From: Pseudomonadota bacterium
Lineage (GTDB): Bacteria; Pseudomonadota; Alphaproteobacteria; Rhodospirillales; Magnetospirillaceae
Assembly (NCBI GenBank): GCA_021793155.1
Contig: JAJYTF010000020.1
Coordinates: forward strand, 1-64,000
DNA length: 64,000 bases
Reading direction: 5' to 3'
The notes below the pieces were generated by a model. That model made no database searches and was not told where the DNA came from. It was given only the letters and a program-made list of their open reading frames with translations. Numbering within the stretch: the stretch's first letter is position 1; every line of letters begins with the position of its first letter. The translations under genes were made by a program, and so were the position numbers. Of this stretch, positions 25,716 through 34,542 are shown piece after piece.

Positions 25716-26812
25716 GTGCCGGAGCCCGCCGAGCGCCCCTGTTCGCCTTGGCGGCTGCGGCCTTGCTGGGCGGACTGGCGGCTGGGCTGGCGCGCCTGGG
25801 CTGGAATTTCCCGGCGACGTCGCTGATAGCGGTTCATGGCCCACTGATGGTTTGCGGCTTCTTCGGTACCGTCATCGGATTGGAACGCGCCGTCGCCATC
25901 GGCCGCCCCTGGGCCTTTGCCGCGCCGCTGCTGACCGGTCTCGGCGCCCTGGCCCTGTTCGCCGGGCAGCCCACCCTGGCAGGCCTCGCCATGCTGGGTG
26001 GCGCCATTGTATTCCTGGCGATCGGCATCGTTGTGGTGCGCCGGCAACCGGCCCTGTACACGGTGACGCTGGGGCTTGGGGCCTTGGCTTGGGTGGTCGG
26101 CGTCGCCGTCTGGCTGACGGGCGGTGAGGTCTCCCCCGCGGTTGCCGCATGGGCTTGCTTCCTGGTCCTGACCATCGCCGGCGAACGGCTGGAACTGTCG
26201 CGCTTTCTGCCGCCAAGCAGATGGAAGGTGCCCGGCGCCGTGCTTGCCTTCTCGGCAACCCTGGCCGGGGCCGCGCTGTTGGCGGCCGGCGGCGACCGGG
26301 CCGCCGGCGTGTTCGGCTTCGGCCTGCTGGCGCTGGCCGCCTGGATGTTCCTCCATGACGTGGCGCGCCGCGCCATCCGTCAACCGGGGCTCAGCCGCTA
26401 CATGGCAACCTGCCTGCTGTCCGGCTATGGCTGGCTGGCCGTGGCGGGACTGGTCTGCCTGCTGGTGGGCCTGCCGGCCGGGGGGCCGGTCTACGACGCC
26501 GCCCTGCACAGCCTGTTCGTCGGCTTCGTCTTCGCCATGGTCTTCGGCCACGCACCGATCATCCTGCCGTCGGTGCTGCGAGTGCCCCTGCCCTTCCACC
26601 GCGGCTTCTATCTGCCTTTGCTCGCTCTGCACGCCTCACTGACCCTGCGGGTGGCTGGCGACCTGGCCGGATTCGACCAATTGCGGCTGTGGGGCGGCTT
26701 GCTGAACGCCGCGACGATCGTCGCCTTTCTGTTGATGACCGCGGTGACGGTGATGATCGGCCGGACCGCCAGACCGGCCACGGCAGCGAACGCGCGCAAT
26801 AGGGGGGCGTGA
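25712..26812 (+). CDS. NnrS-like polytopic membrane protein
   Basis: A 366-residue protein with about 11-12 hydrophobic helices. The opening AVHGPLMVCGFFGTVIGLERAVAIG and the later VFAMVFGHAPIILPSVLRV resemble NnrS-family haem/copper membrane proteins linked to nitric oxide stress and denitrification. Conserved His residues (VHGP, LHDVARR, LHSLF, GHAPI) are plausible metal ligands. It is coupled to the DUF59 gene by an ATGA overlap. Family assignment is by these motifs and topology only; a related uncharacterised subgroup is possible. Confidence 0.65.
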   Translation: MSAGARRAPLFALAAAALLGGLAAGLARLGWNFPATSLIAVHGPLMVCGFFGTVIGLERAVAIGRPWAFAAPLLTGLGALALFAGQPTLAGLAMLGGAIVFLAIGIVVVRRQPALYTVTLGLGALAWVVGVAVWLTGGEVSPAVAAWACFLVLTIAGERLELSRFLPPSRWKVPGAVLAFSATLAGAALLAAGGDRAAGVFGFGLLALAAWMFLHDVARRAIRQPGLSRYMATCLLSGYGWLAVAGLVCLLVGLPAGGPVYDAALHSLFVGFVFAMVFGHAPIILPSVLRVPLPFHRGFYLPLLALHASLTLRVAGDLAGFDQLRLWGGLLNAATIVAFLLMTAVTVMIGRTARPATAANARNRGA

Positions 26813-26914
26813 GAACGGGGACGTGTGACACGTGGGTTAGACTTCGGGCGCCTTAATTTGGCCCCGAGGCGATGCCATCTTCCGGGGGGCCCGGAGCCAC
26901 AGGCGAGTCCCTTG

Positions 26915-27928
26915 ATGACATCGTTTCACAGGTTTGCCGCTTTGCCTTCGTTCGATGGTGGCGCGGAAGCATCGCAGCTTCGCCGCCAGGCCTGGACGGT
27001 CTGGCGGCGCCTTCTCGAGAGCCAGCACTGGCGAAGCACACCACGTGGACCTCGCCCGCCGGAAAGTGGGGCACTGACCGATGCACTCATCAGCGCTTTC
27101 GGCCTGACCATGCGCAGCGTCGGCCTTTATCATCGGGGGCAGCGCAACACGCTGGCCGTGCGGCGAGTCGAGCTGCAGCTTGCCTGCCCGGGACTGCCGC
27201 CGGAATTCGACGGCTTCCGCATCCTCCATGTCAGCGATCCCCATTTCGATTTGTGCGAAGGACTTGCCGAGGCCATCGCCGAAGCGGCAGCCGGCAGCCC
27301 GGCCGATGTCTGCGTGTTGACCGGCGATTACCGGGCGGCCATCCGCGGGCCGCATGACAAGGCCGTCCGCGCCCTCGAGCGGCTGGTACACGCGATCACA
27401 GCGCCCGCCGGCATCTGGGCCACCCTCGGCAACCATGACGGTGTAGCCATGGTGGAGCCGATCGAACGTTTGGGAATCGGCCTTCTGATCAACGAAGCGG
27501 CGTCACTTTACCGCGGCACGGCCAAGCTGCGCCTGGTCGGGCTGGACGATGTCCATCGTTTCCATACACCCCTGGCCGACGAGGCCTTGGCGGAACACGC
27601 TCCGAGGCGGGGCGACGGCTTCGGCATCGCCTTGGTCCATTCCCCGGATATGGCTGTCGCAGCGGCCCGTCTCGGCTATGGACTGTACCTGTGCGGCCAT
27701 ACGCACGGCGGCCAAGTCTGCCTGCCCGGCGGCCGCCCGGTCGTCACTCATTGCGACAGCCCCAGGCGCTATTCCCGCGGACTTTGGCGGATCGGCAAGA
27801 TGCAGGGTTATACCAACTGCGGCGCCGGCGCCTCGGGCGTGCCCCTCCGCTATTTCAGCCGCAGCGAAATCGCCCGGCTGACACTAAAAGCCGCTCCGCC
27901 GGTGGACCAGGGCGGCGCTTTGAGGTAA
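26915..27928 (+). CDS. calcineurin-like metallophosphatase
   Basis: A 337-residue metallophosphoesterase. The five motifs of the fold are visible: DPHFD (D-x-H), LTGDYRAA (GD), LGNHDG (GNH), ALVHSPD (H) and CGHTHGGQ (GHxH). It resembles the YkuE/UDP-diacylglucosamine-pyrophosphatase-like group, but the second motif reads GDYRA rather than GDFVD. The N-terminal 90 residues are basic and unassigned. The ATG at 26915 is a choice; the frame is open from 26825. It stands between the NnrS-like and YchJ genes. The substrate is unknown. Confidence 0.82.
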   Translation: MTSFHRFAALPSFDGGAEASQLRRQAWTVWRRLLESQHWRSTPRGPRPPESGALTDALISAFGLTMRSVGLYHRGQRNTLAVRRVELQLACPGLPPEFDGFRILHVSDPHFDLCEGLAEAIAEAAAGSPADVCVLTGDYRAAIRGPHDKAVRALERLVHAITAPAGIWATLGNHDGVAMVEPIERLGIGLLINEAASLYRGTAKLRLVGLDDVHRFHTPLADEALAEHAPRRGDGFGIALVHSPDMAVAAARLGYGLYLCGHTHGGQVCLPGGRPVVTHCDSPRRYSRGLWRIGKMQGYTNCGAGASGVPLRYFSRSEIARLTLKAAPPVDQGGALR

Positions 27929-27960
27929 CAACCTCGGCAGCCACTGTTCGAGGACCACCC

Positions 27961-28443
27961 ATGACCCTTTGCCCCTGCGGCAGCGGCCGCGATCTCGATG
28001 ATTGCTGCGGCCCGATTCTTGCCGGCACCCCGGCCTCCACCCCCGAGGCTCTGATGCGCTCGCGCTACAGCGCCTATGTGCTGTGCAACATCGACCACCT
28101 TGAGCGCAGCCTGGCGCCGGAATCGCGTGGCGACCACGACCGTCAGGCCGCCGAGCAATGGGCCAAATCAGCCGAGTGGCTGGAGTTGTCCATCCTGTCG
28201 ACCCAGGGCGGAGAGGCGGCGGAACAGACCGGATCGGTCGAGTTCCTCGTCCGATTCCGCCAGGGCGGCACTGAGCAAAGCCATCACGAAACCAGCAATT
28301 TCCGTCGGCACGAGGGGGGATGGGTCTATGTGGACGGCAAGGTCCACAACAAGCCCGTGGTGCGCAGCTCGCCCAAGGTCGGCAGAAACGAGCCCTGCCC
28401 ATGCGGCAGCGGCAAAAAATACAAGCAGTGCTGCGGACGCTGA
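27961..28443 (+). CDS. YchJ-family SEC-C zinc-binding protein
   Basis: A 160-residue protein of the UPF0225/YchJ family. It begins [20 protein letters not shown], the first SEC-C-like zinc knuckle. The middle is the YchJ domain ([18 protein letters not shown]), an NTF2-like fold, and the C-terminus carries a second SEC-C motif ([18 protein letters not shown]). The start at 27961 is fixed by the motif; the longer open frame would read through the metallophosphatase gene. Cytosolic, role unknown; SEC-C motifs bind zinc and often interact with translation or secretion factors. Confidence 0.9.
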   Translation: MTLCPCGSGRDLDDCCGPILAGTPASTPEALMRSRYSAYVLCNIDHLERSLAPESRGDHDRQAAEQWAKSAEWLELSILSTQGGEAAEQTGSVEFLVRFRQGGTEQSHHETSNFRRHEGGWVYVDGKVHNKPVVRSSPKVGRNEPCPCGSGKKYKQCCGR

Positions 28444-28551
28444 CGAAGGTAATGGGCCGACCTGTAAACGGAATATTGAGAAAACGGCATTAACCATTGG
28501 ATGATGGTTCAGCCATCCCCACATGGCATTCATTACTCGAGTGGACAATTC

Positions 28552-29463
28552 ATGACTCCAAAAGGCGACGGCCCTTTCCCAACAGCACGAGACGACGCCG
28601 AACTGGCTGAGCGGGTTGACCTCTATCCGCAAACCCAGTCGCCCGCCTATCGCCTGGCGTTCAAAGACATCGACTTCATGCTGCGCGACGACCTGCGTCC
28701 GGTGCGCCTGCAGCTCGAGCTGCTGAAGCCGGAACTGCTGCTCAAAGAGCAGGGAATCCGGTCAACCGTCGCCGTGTTCGGCAGCGCCCGCATCACCGAC
28801 CGCGCCGGCGCCGAGCAGCAATTGGCGGATGCCGAAGCGGCGGCGCGGGCCAACCCGGGCGACGCCCGGCTGGCGCGCGAAGTCGGCATCGCACGGCGGA
28901 TGCTGGCCAACACCCGCTATTACGAGGAAGCCAGGCGGCTGGCGCAAATCGTTTCTGCGGCCTGCATTAAGCCCGACGAATGCGACTTCGTCGTACTGAC
29001 CGGCGGCGGCCCCGGCATCATGGAGGCGGCGAACCGCGGCGCTTCGGATGTCGGTGCCAAGTCGGTCGGGCTGAACATCGTCCTGCCCATGGAGCAGGCC
29101 CCCAATCCCTATGTCACGCCCGACCTGTCGTTCCAGTTCCACTACTTTGCCCTCCGCAAGATGCATTTCCTGAACCGGGCCAAGGCGTTGGTGATTTTCC
29201 CCGGTGGCTATGGCACGTTGGACGAAATGTTCGAAGCGGCGACGCTGGTCCAGACCGGCAAGATCGAACGCATCCCCTTCCTACTGTTCGGCAAGGAATA
29301 CTGGGAACGGGTGATCAATTTCGACACCATGGTCAGCGAAGGGATGATCACCGCGGCGGACCGGGATATTTTCCAGTTCGTCGAGACGGCGGAAGAGGCA
29401 TGGCATCACATCGCCAATTTCTGGGGCCTTCCCAATCACCCGCAGAGCGCGCGGACAGAATAG
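28552..29463 (+). CDS. LOG-family protein (TIGR00730-like)
   Basis: A 303-residue Rossmann-type protein of the LOG (lysine decarboxylase-like) family; characterised members are cytokinin riboside-monophosphate phosphoribohydrolases or nucleotide 5'-monophosphate nucleosidases. The signature GGGPGIMEAANRG (about residues 158-170) and PGGYGTLDE (about 218-226) are intact. The N-terminal 60 residues form an extra segment typical of the long alphaproteobacterial form. The ATG at 28552 has a modest GTGGA site; an ATG at 28501 is also possible. Monocistronic; substrate not predictable. Confidence 0.88.
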   Translation: MTPKGDGPFPTARDDAELAERVDLYPQTQSPAYRLAFKDIDFMLRDDLRPVRLQLELLKPELLLKEQGIRSTVAVFGSARITDRAGAEQQLADAEAAARANPGDARLAREVGIARRMLANTRYYEEARRLAQIVSAACIKPDECDFVVLTGGGPGIMEAANRGASDVGAKSVGLNIVLPMEQAPNPYVTPDLSFQFHYFALRKMHFLNRAKALVIFPGGYGTLDEMFEAATLVQTGKIERIPFLLFGKEYWERVINFDTMVSEGMITAADRDIFQFVETAEEAWHHIANFWGLPNHPQSARTE

Positions 29464-29529
29464 GCAGGGGCTCAATCGCCGGCTTGCCGCGGGCAGCTGG
29501 TAATGTTGGAATGGGTCCAGCATTACCCG

Positions 29530-29919
29530 ATGAGGTCTCCCGTGAAATTTCTCGATTCGCCGGCCGCATTCCTGTCCGCCCTGGGCGTCGCCATCTTCGT
29601 CTTCGGCCTTGGGCTTACCTCGCCGATCTGGTTCCTGGTGGACGGCAAGGGTCCGCTCGAGGCCGTCCATGAAGGAACGCCCATCGTCGTCGTCACCATC
29701 ATCGGACTGATCCTCACCGGCCTTATCGGCATCGCCGCCCACCAGTTGAAAAAGCCCCAGGAGGCCGTGGAAGAGGCCGCCATCCCCGTCGAAATGACCG
29801 ACAATCACAGGAAGCACGTGGTCGTGCATGTCCTGGTGGTGCTGATGTTCGTCATCCCGTTCCTGACGATCGTGCTGGGCTTCCTGTTCAAGCGCGTGAT
29901 CGATTTCTCGGCCGGCTAG
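29530..29919 (+). CDS. small three-helix membrane protein, unknown function
   Basis: A 129-residue integral membrane protein with three hydrophobic segments (about residues 12-32, 52-72 and 98-124). A short acidic cytoplasmic loop (LKKPQEAVEEAAIPVEM) lies between the second and third. The ATG at 29530 follows GAGGTCTCCC; an earlier frame start at 29503 is possible. No motif was recognised. It is convergent with and overlaps the ChaC gene by four bases at their 3' ends. Confidence 0.6.
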   Translation: MRSPVKFLDSPAAFLSALGVAIFVFGLGLTSPIWFLVDGKGPLEAVHEGTPIVVVTIIGLILTGLIGIAAHQLKKPQEAVEEAAIPVEMTDNHRKHVVVHVLVVLMFVIPFLTIVLGFLFKRVIDFSAG

Positions 29920-30467
29920 ATCCCGCTGCCCCGTTCGATCTCGCCGGTCAGCAGTTCGACCCTGCGCAGCAGCTCGTGCAGCGCCGGCTCGGCAAAGCCG
30001 CGGTGTTCCAACTCGCGAATAGTGTTGATCAGATAGTCGCGGTTCAGCCCCGCCTTCCCTTCCGCCTCCATTATGATGCGGGCCGCATCGGCGGGCAGCA
30101 GGTCGCCGGCATAGTGGCTGTGCCCCATATCGGCGACGAAGGTATAGGCCGATGCTTGCCTGCCGCCCATGTCCACCGGCAGGTGTTTGGGGAGGTAGGC
30201 ATAGGCGGCCAGCTCCCGTTCATTCAGATAGTCGACCACCTCGTCGCGCTTGTCCGCCGCGATGCGGAAGGCCAGCCCGCGGCAGAGCCCCCCGGGCGTC
30301 AAGCCGAGCACAAGGCCGGGCCGGGCGGGGGTTCCGCGCCAATAACGGCTGTAGACGCAGAACGACCGGTGATAGCCAGGGAGCGCCGCCGGGGTCGCTT
30401 CGACGAAAGGAAACCCCGGCCGCCACATCAATGAACCGTAACCAAAAACCCAAAAATCCTCCATCAA
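29916..30467 (-). CDS. gamma-glutamylcyclotransferase (ChaC family)
   Basis: A 183-residue ChaC-type enzyme that by family cleaves glutathione to 5-oxoproline and Cys-Gly. The nucleotide/substrate loop VFGYGSLMWRPGFPF (residues about 6-20) is the family signature, and the catalytic Glu lies in YLNERELAAY (about 102-111). PLVDMGGRQASAYTFVAD-like strands follow. The gene overlaps the enoyl-CoA hydratase gene by four bases (ATGA), so the two are coupled. Cytosolic. Role in sulfur or redox recycling is inferred. Confidence 0.92.
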   Translation of the reverse strand: MMEDFWVFGYGSLMWRPGFPFVEATPAALPGYHRSFCVYSRYWRGTPARPGLVLGLTPGGLCRGLAFRIAADKRDEVVDYLNERELAAYAYLPKHLPVDMGGRQASAYTFVADMGHSHYAGDLLPADAARIIMEAEGKAGLNRDYLINTIRELEHRGFAEPALHELLRRVELLTGEIERGSGI

Positions 30468-31252
30468 CAGCCGCGCCAGACGGGCTTGCGCTTGCCGATG
30501 AAGGCGTCGATTCCTTCCGCCGCATCCGCGGTGAGCATATTGATGGTCATCACCTCGCTGGCATAGGCATAGGCCTCGTCCAGGCCCATTTCGGCCTGGC
30601 GGTAGAACGCTTCCTTGCCGATGGACAGCGTGCGCGGCGATTTTGCCGCAAGAACGCCGGCCAATTCGGCGACCGCCGCGTCCAACTGATCGCCCGGCAC
30701 CGCCCGGTTCACCAGCCCGATGCGCATCGCCTCGGCAGCGTCGATCGGCCGGCCGGTCAGCAACATTTCCATCGCCGCCTTGCGGCCGACGTTGCGGCTG
30801 AGCGCTACCATGGGCGTCGAGCAGAACAACCCGATATTGACGCCGGGCGTGGCGAAATGTGCCGTATCGGCTGCGATCGCCAGGTCGCAGGAGGCCACGA
30901 GCTGGCAGCCGGCCGCGGTCGCCATGGCATGTACCTTGGCGATCACCGGCTTGGGCAGGCGGACGATGGACGTCATCAGCTGCGAGCAGCGGGAGAACAC
31001 TTCCGCATAGGCCTCACGCCGCGTGTCGCTACGCATTTCCTTGAGGTCGTGCCCGGCCGAAAAGACCGGCCCGTTGGCCGCCAGGACCACCACCTTGACC
31101 GTCGGGTCGACCCGCACCGCATCCAGCGCATCGATCAGGGCGCCCATCAGCTTCATGGACAGGGCGTTGCGCGCCTCGGGCCGATTGAGGGTCAGGGTGG
31201 CGACGCCGTCGGCGTCGGTACGCAACACCTGCGGAAGGGTTTGTTCAGTCAT
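30464..31252 (-). CDS. enoyl-CoA hydratase/isomerase family protein (ECHDC3-like)
   Basis: A 262-residue crotonase-fold protein. The oxyanion-hole segments NGPVFSAGHDLKEM (about residues 60-73) and ATAAGCQLVASCDLAIA (about 112-128) are clear. The Ser/Cys-containing CSTPMVALSRNVG replaces the Glu-bearing helix of classical hydratases, so this resembles the ECHDC3 subgroup, whose hydratase activity is uncertain. The ATG at 31252 has GGAGGA upstream. It precedes and is coupled to the ChaC gene. The substrate is unknown. Confidence 0.9.
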   Translation of the reverse strand: MTEQTLPQVLRTDADGVATLTLNRPEARNALSMKLMGALIDALDAVRVDPTVKVVVLAANGPVFSAGHDLKEMRSDTRREAYAEVFSRCSQLMTSIVRLPKPVIAKVHAMATAAGCQLVASCDLAIAADTAHFATPGVNIGLFCSTPMVALSRNVGRKAAMEMLLTGRPIDAAEAMRIGLVNRAVPGDQLDAAVAELAGVLAAKSPRTLSIGKEAFYRQAEMGLDEAYAYASEVMTINMLTADAAEGIDAFIGKRKPVWRGC

Positions 31253-31411
31253 GGAGTCCTCCAAGCCGTTTCGGGTTCGGCTTAGTACGGCACCAAGCGC
31301 CTCGAGCCGTCAACCTTGCTGCTATGGGCGGGCTGACAAGCGGTGATTGTTCCTCCGGATCGGAGCGGCTACTCTGCCCGCTGGCCGGCTGATTCGGCCG
31401 CCGTCGAGGGG

Positions 31412-33982
31412 ATGAGCGTTGCAATGGAAAGGGAACCGTCACAGGCGCAGTTGATCGACGACGAGCTGTGCTTTGACGCGCCGGCAAGGTCTGTCGGCGA
31501 AATCGTCAGCGGAACCTTGTTGTGCTGCCCGCCCGACACGGCGGTGAGCGATGCCGCGGCGCTGATGCGTGCGGCAAAGTGCAGTTCCATCATCGTCGTT
31601 GACGACGGCCGGCCGGTCGGAATCTGGACCGAGCACGACTCTCTGGCCATCGATTTCGACGCCCCCGGGATTTTCGACCGGCCGATCTCACAGTTCATGG
31701 CGCAAGGCCTCAAGGTGATCGACAGCGGCGCCTCGGTCAGCGAAGCCGGGTTGCGGCTCAAGCGGGAGAGGATCCGCCACCTGCTGGTGGTCGATGGCCA
31801 GGGCAGTCCGGTCGGCATGTTGTCGCAGACCGACGTGGTGCTTAACCACGGCGTCGAACATTACCTGACCTTCCGCGACGTACGCTCGGTGATGTCACCG
31901 ACCCCTCCGGTGCTGCCGTCCGAGATGTCGCTGGCGGACGGCGCGGCAAAGATCCGCGCGGCCGCCATTGAAGCGGCGATCGTCGCCTCGCCGGACTGGC
32001 CCGACATGGGCATCGTCACCGAACGCGACATCGTCCGCATGATAGCCGAACGGCGCATCGGAACGGTGGGCGACGCCGCCAGCCGTCCGGCCGTCTCGGT
32101 GCAGCCCAACGCCACCCTGCTGGTGGCCCGCAACCTGTTCGCCGAGCACAGGTTCCGTCACCTGCTGGTGCGCGATCATGCCGGCCAGATCGTCGGTATC
32201 CTGTCGTTCGCCGATATTCTCCACACCCTGCAATATGAATATGTGGCGCAAATCAATTCCGCCCTGCGCGAGCGTGACGCCGCGCTGATCCGGTCCCGTA
32301 AGGACCTCCATCTGGCCCGCCAGGTGATCGAGGCGTCCCTGGACGGCGTGATGATCGTCAACCAGGACGGCCTTATCGAATACGTCAATCCCGCTTTCAC
32401 CAGATTGACCGGTTATCCTGCCAAGGAGGTCGTCGGCCGCAGTCCGCGACTGCTGCAGTCGGGCCGCCACGATCGGGAATTTTACGACACGCTGTGGACC
32501 CAGTTGAGCCGGGACGGGCACTGGCAGGGCGAAATATGGAACCGCCGCAAGAACGGTGAGACATTCATCGAATGGCTTGCGATCAACGCCATCCACGATG
32601 ACAACGGGCACATCCTGAAATACGCCGCGATCTTCCGCGACATTACCGAAGAGAAACGGGATGAGGAGCGTGTGCGCACGCTCGCCTATACCGACCCGCT
32701 GACCTCGCTGCCCAACCGCCGGCTGCTGACCGACCGGCTGGAACTGGCGATCGCCAACGCCCATCGGCACGGCAGCATGCTGGCGGTGATGTTCCTCGAC
32801 CTGGACCTGTTCAAACAAATCAACGACAGCCTTGGCCATGACACCGGAGATGCCGTGTTGATCGAGGTGACGCAGCGCCTCCTGGCCTCTATCCGCGAAG
32901 GTGACACGGTTGCGCGAATGGGCGGCGACGAGTTCGTCATCCTGCTGCCCGAAGTCGAGGACCCGGCAGACCTGGCTTTGCTGGCCGAGCGCATAACCGA
33001 GTCGGTGAAAGCACCGCTGGTGCTGGCCGCCCGCGAATTCTACATCACCACCAGCATCGGCATCGCCGTGTATCCCGAGGACGGCGATTCGGCTGAAACC
33101 CTGCTCAAATGCGCCGACCAGGCGATGTATCAGGCCAAGGAAGGCGGCCGCAACAACTACCAGCTGTTCTCGGCCGCGATGAACGCCCGGTCGGCCAAGC
33201 GCCTCACCATGGACAACTGGCTGCGCCATGCGCTGGACAACGGCGAAATGAGCGTGGCTTACCAGATCAAGGTCGACATCAGCAGCGGGGCGGCAAGCGG
33301 CGCGGAAGCCATGCTGCGATGGCACCATCCGGAGCTGGGAACAGTGCTGCCGGGCGAATTCGTTCCGCTGGCCGAGCGCCTTGGCCTGATGCCGTCGCTC
33401 GGCCGATGGCTGATCGAAACCTCATGCCGCCAGGCGAAATGCTGGCTGGAGCGCGGGCTGCCGCCGCTGCGCCTGACCATCGGCCTGTCGCCGCGCCAAT
33501 TCGTTGAAAGCGACTCGGCGGCGACGGTGGAGAAACTGCTGGCCGACACCGGCTTCCCGGCCGACCTGCTGGAACTGGAATTGACCGAGGCGGCCCTGCT
33601 CGACCACCCCGCTGAAGTCGGAGAGGGCATCGACCGGCTGCACCGGCTGGGAGTACGCATCAGTATCGGTGACTTCGGCACGCGACAGACCAGCCTGACC
33701 GCCCTCAGCCAGATGCCGATCGACGCGGTAAAAATCGGACGATCTTTCGTCGAGGACCTGGGCCGAGCCTTCGAATTAGGTGACGTCGTCCTTGCCATCA
33801 TTCATTTGGCCCATGCGCTGGGAATGAGGGCGGAAGCCGATGGCGTCGAGCGCCCGAATCAGGAGGAGGCCCTGCGCATCGCCGGGTGCGACGCCATCCG
33901 CGGCTACCTGACCAACCGTGCCGTCTCGTCCGAGGAACTGCTGGCACTGTTCGACCGCCACCTGCTGCCCGGCGGCGGTTGA
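31412..33982 (+). CDS. CBS(x4)-PAS-GGDEF-EAL signalling protein with degenerate EAL
   Basis: An 856-residue cytoplasmic sensor (start could also be the GTG at 31343). Four CBS motifs (about residues 25-280) form two Bateman nucleotide-binding modules. A PAS domain (about 300-415), a GGDEF domain (about 430-590) and an EAL-type domain (about 600-850) follow. The diguanylate cyclase site MGGDEF and the RxxD product-inhibition site REGD five residues before it are intact. The EAL domain has lost key residues: EAM at the signature, IGLSPRQF for NLS, GDFGTR for DDFGTG and KIGRSF for KIDRSF. It therefore probably makes, but does not degrade, cyclic di-GMP. No CBS ligand can be predicted. Confidence 0.92.
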   Translation: MSVAMEREPSQAQLIDDELCFDAPARSVGEIVSGTLLCCPPDTAVSDAAALMRAAKCSSIIVVDDGRPVGIWTEHDSLAIDFDAPGIFDRPISQFMAQGLKVIDSGASVSEAGLRLKRERIRHLLVVDGQGSPVGMLSQTDVVLNHGVEHYLTFRDVRSVMSPTPPVLPSEMSLADGAAKIRAAAIEAAIVASPDWPDMGIVTERDIVRMIAERRIGTVGDAASRPAVSVQPNATLLVARNLFAEHRFRHLLVRDHAGQIVGILSFADILHTLQYEYVAQINSALRERDAALIRSRKDLHLARQVIEASLDGVMIVNQDGLIEYVNPAFTRLTGYPAKEVVGRSPRLLQSGRHDREFYDTLWTQLSRDGHWQGEIWNRRKNGETFIEWLAINAIHDDNGHILKYAAIFRDITEEKRDEERVRTLAYTDPLTSLPNRRLLTDRLELAIANAHRHGSMLAVMFLDLDLFKQINDSLGHDTGDAVLIEVTQRLLASIREGDTVARMGGDEFVILLPEVEDPADLALLAERITESVKAPLVLAAREFYITTSIGIAVYPEDGDSAETLLKCADQAMYQAKEGGRNNYQLFSAAMNARSAKRLTMDNWLRHALDNGEMSVAYQIKVDISSGAASGAEAMLRWHHPELGTVLPGEFVPLAERLGLMPSLGRWLIETSCRQAKCWLERGLPPLRLTIGLSPRQFVESDSAATVEKLLADTGFPADLLELELTEAALLDHPAEVGEGIDRLHRLGVRISIGDFGTRQTSLTALSQMPIDAVKIGRSFVEDLGRAFELGDVVLAIIHLAHALGMRAEADGVERPNQEEALRIAGCDAIRGYLTNRAVSSEELLALFDRHLLPGGG

Positions 33983-34022
33983 GGTGATCTCCGCTTCGGA
34001 ACGAAGCGTTATTTGCCACCCC

Positions 34023-34460
34023 TCACTGGGGCGGGCGCGGGCCGAAGCGTAATCTGGTCTGTGCTTCCGGTTTTTCCAGGACCTTCTTCGATACCCTGAT
34101 GATGTCGGCGACGCTGAACGGCACCGGCAGCACGTCGCTGGCCCCCACCTCCAACGCCTTCGCCGCCACCTCGCCATCGTGCTGATCGACCACGAGCACC
34201 ACGGCCATGGTCAGCTTCATTTCCTTGCGCAGCTGCCTGACGAAGTCGATGCCGGTCATGGTATCGAGGTCGGCTTCGCAGAACACGATGCCCGGATCGA
34301 ATTCCCTCACTTGGCGCAACATTTCCGCACCTGATCCGAATAGGATGGTACCGGCACCGATCTGCTTGAATATGGGCGACAGAAGCTCGCGGATGGCCTT
34401 GCTGTGAACGGCAAGCAAGACCTTACGGCCACCCAGAACCCGGTCTTGTCGGAAATCCAT
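34023..34460 (-). CDS. pseudo-receiver domain protein
   Basis: A 145-residue protein with a single receiver fold. The start at 34460 is chosen because the longer frame adds unrelated residues. The residue at the phosphorylation position is Glu62, counted eight before the conserved Gly70 in CEADLDTMTG. The conserved Lys before PF is Val113 (LPVPFS), and no acidic pair is seen at the N-terminal strand. It is therefore likely not phosphorylated and may be locked in one state. It lies 82 bases downstream of a coiled-coil protein gene on the same strand. Role unknown. Confidence 0.75.
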   Translation of the reverse strand: MDFRQDRVLGGRKVLLAVHSKAIRELLSPIFKQIGAGTILFGSGAEMLRQVREFDPGIVFCEADLDTMTGIDFVRQLRKEMKLTMAVVLVVDQHDGEVAAKALEVGASDVLPVPFSVADIIRVSKKVLEKPEAQTRLRFGPRPPQ

Positions 34461-34542
34461 GGTCGCCTCGGCGTATGCGTTGGGGCCAAGGCCGATATTG
34501 CGACAATATTTACAACTCGTCAAATGGCTGAGGGGTCCCACC

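Noticed and set aside
23988-25844. 618-residue minus-strand open frame across amt
   Set aside because: It is antisense to the clear Amt gene, with the His/Gly/Arg-rich composition typical of GC-rich shadow frames.
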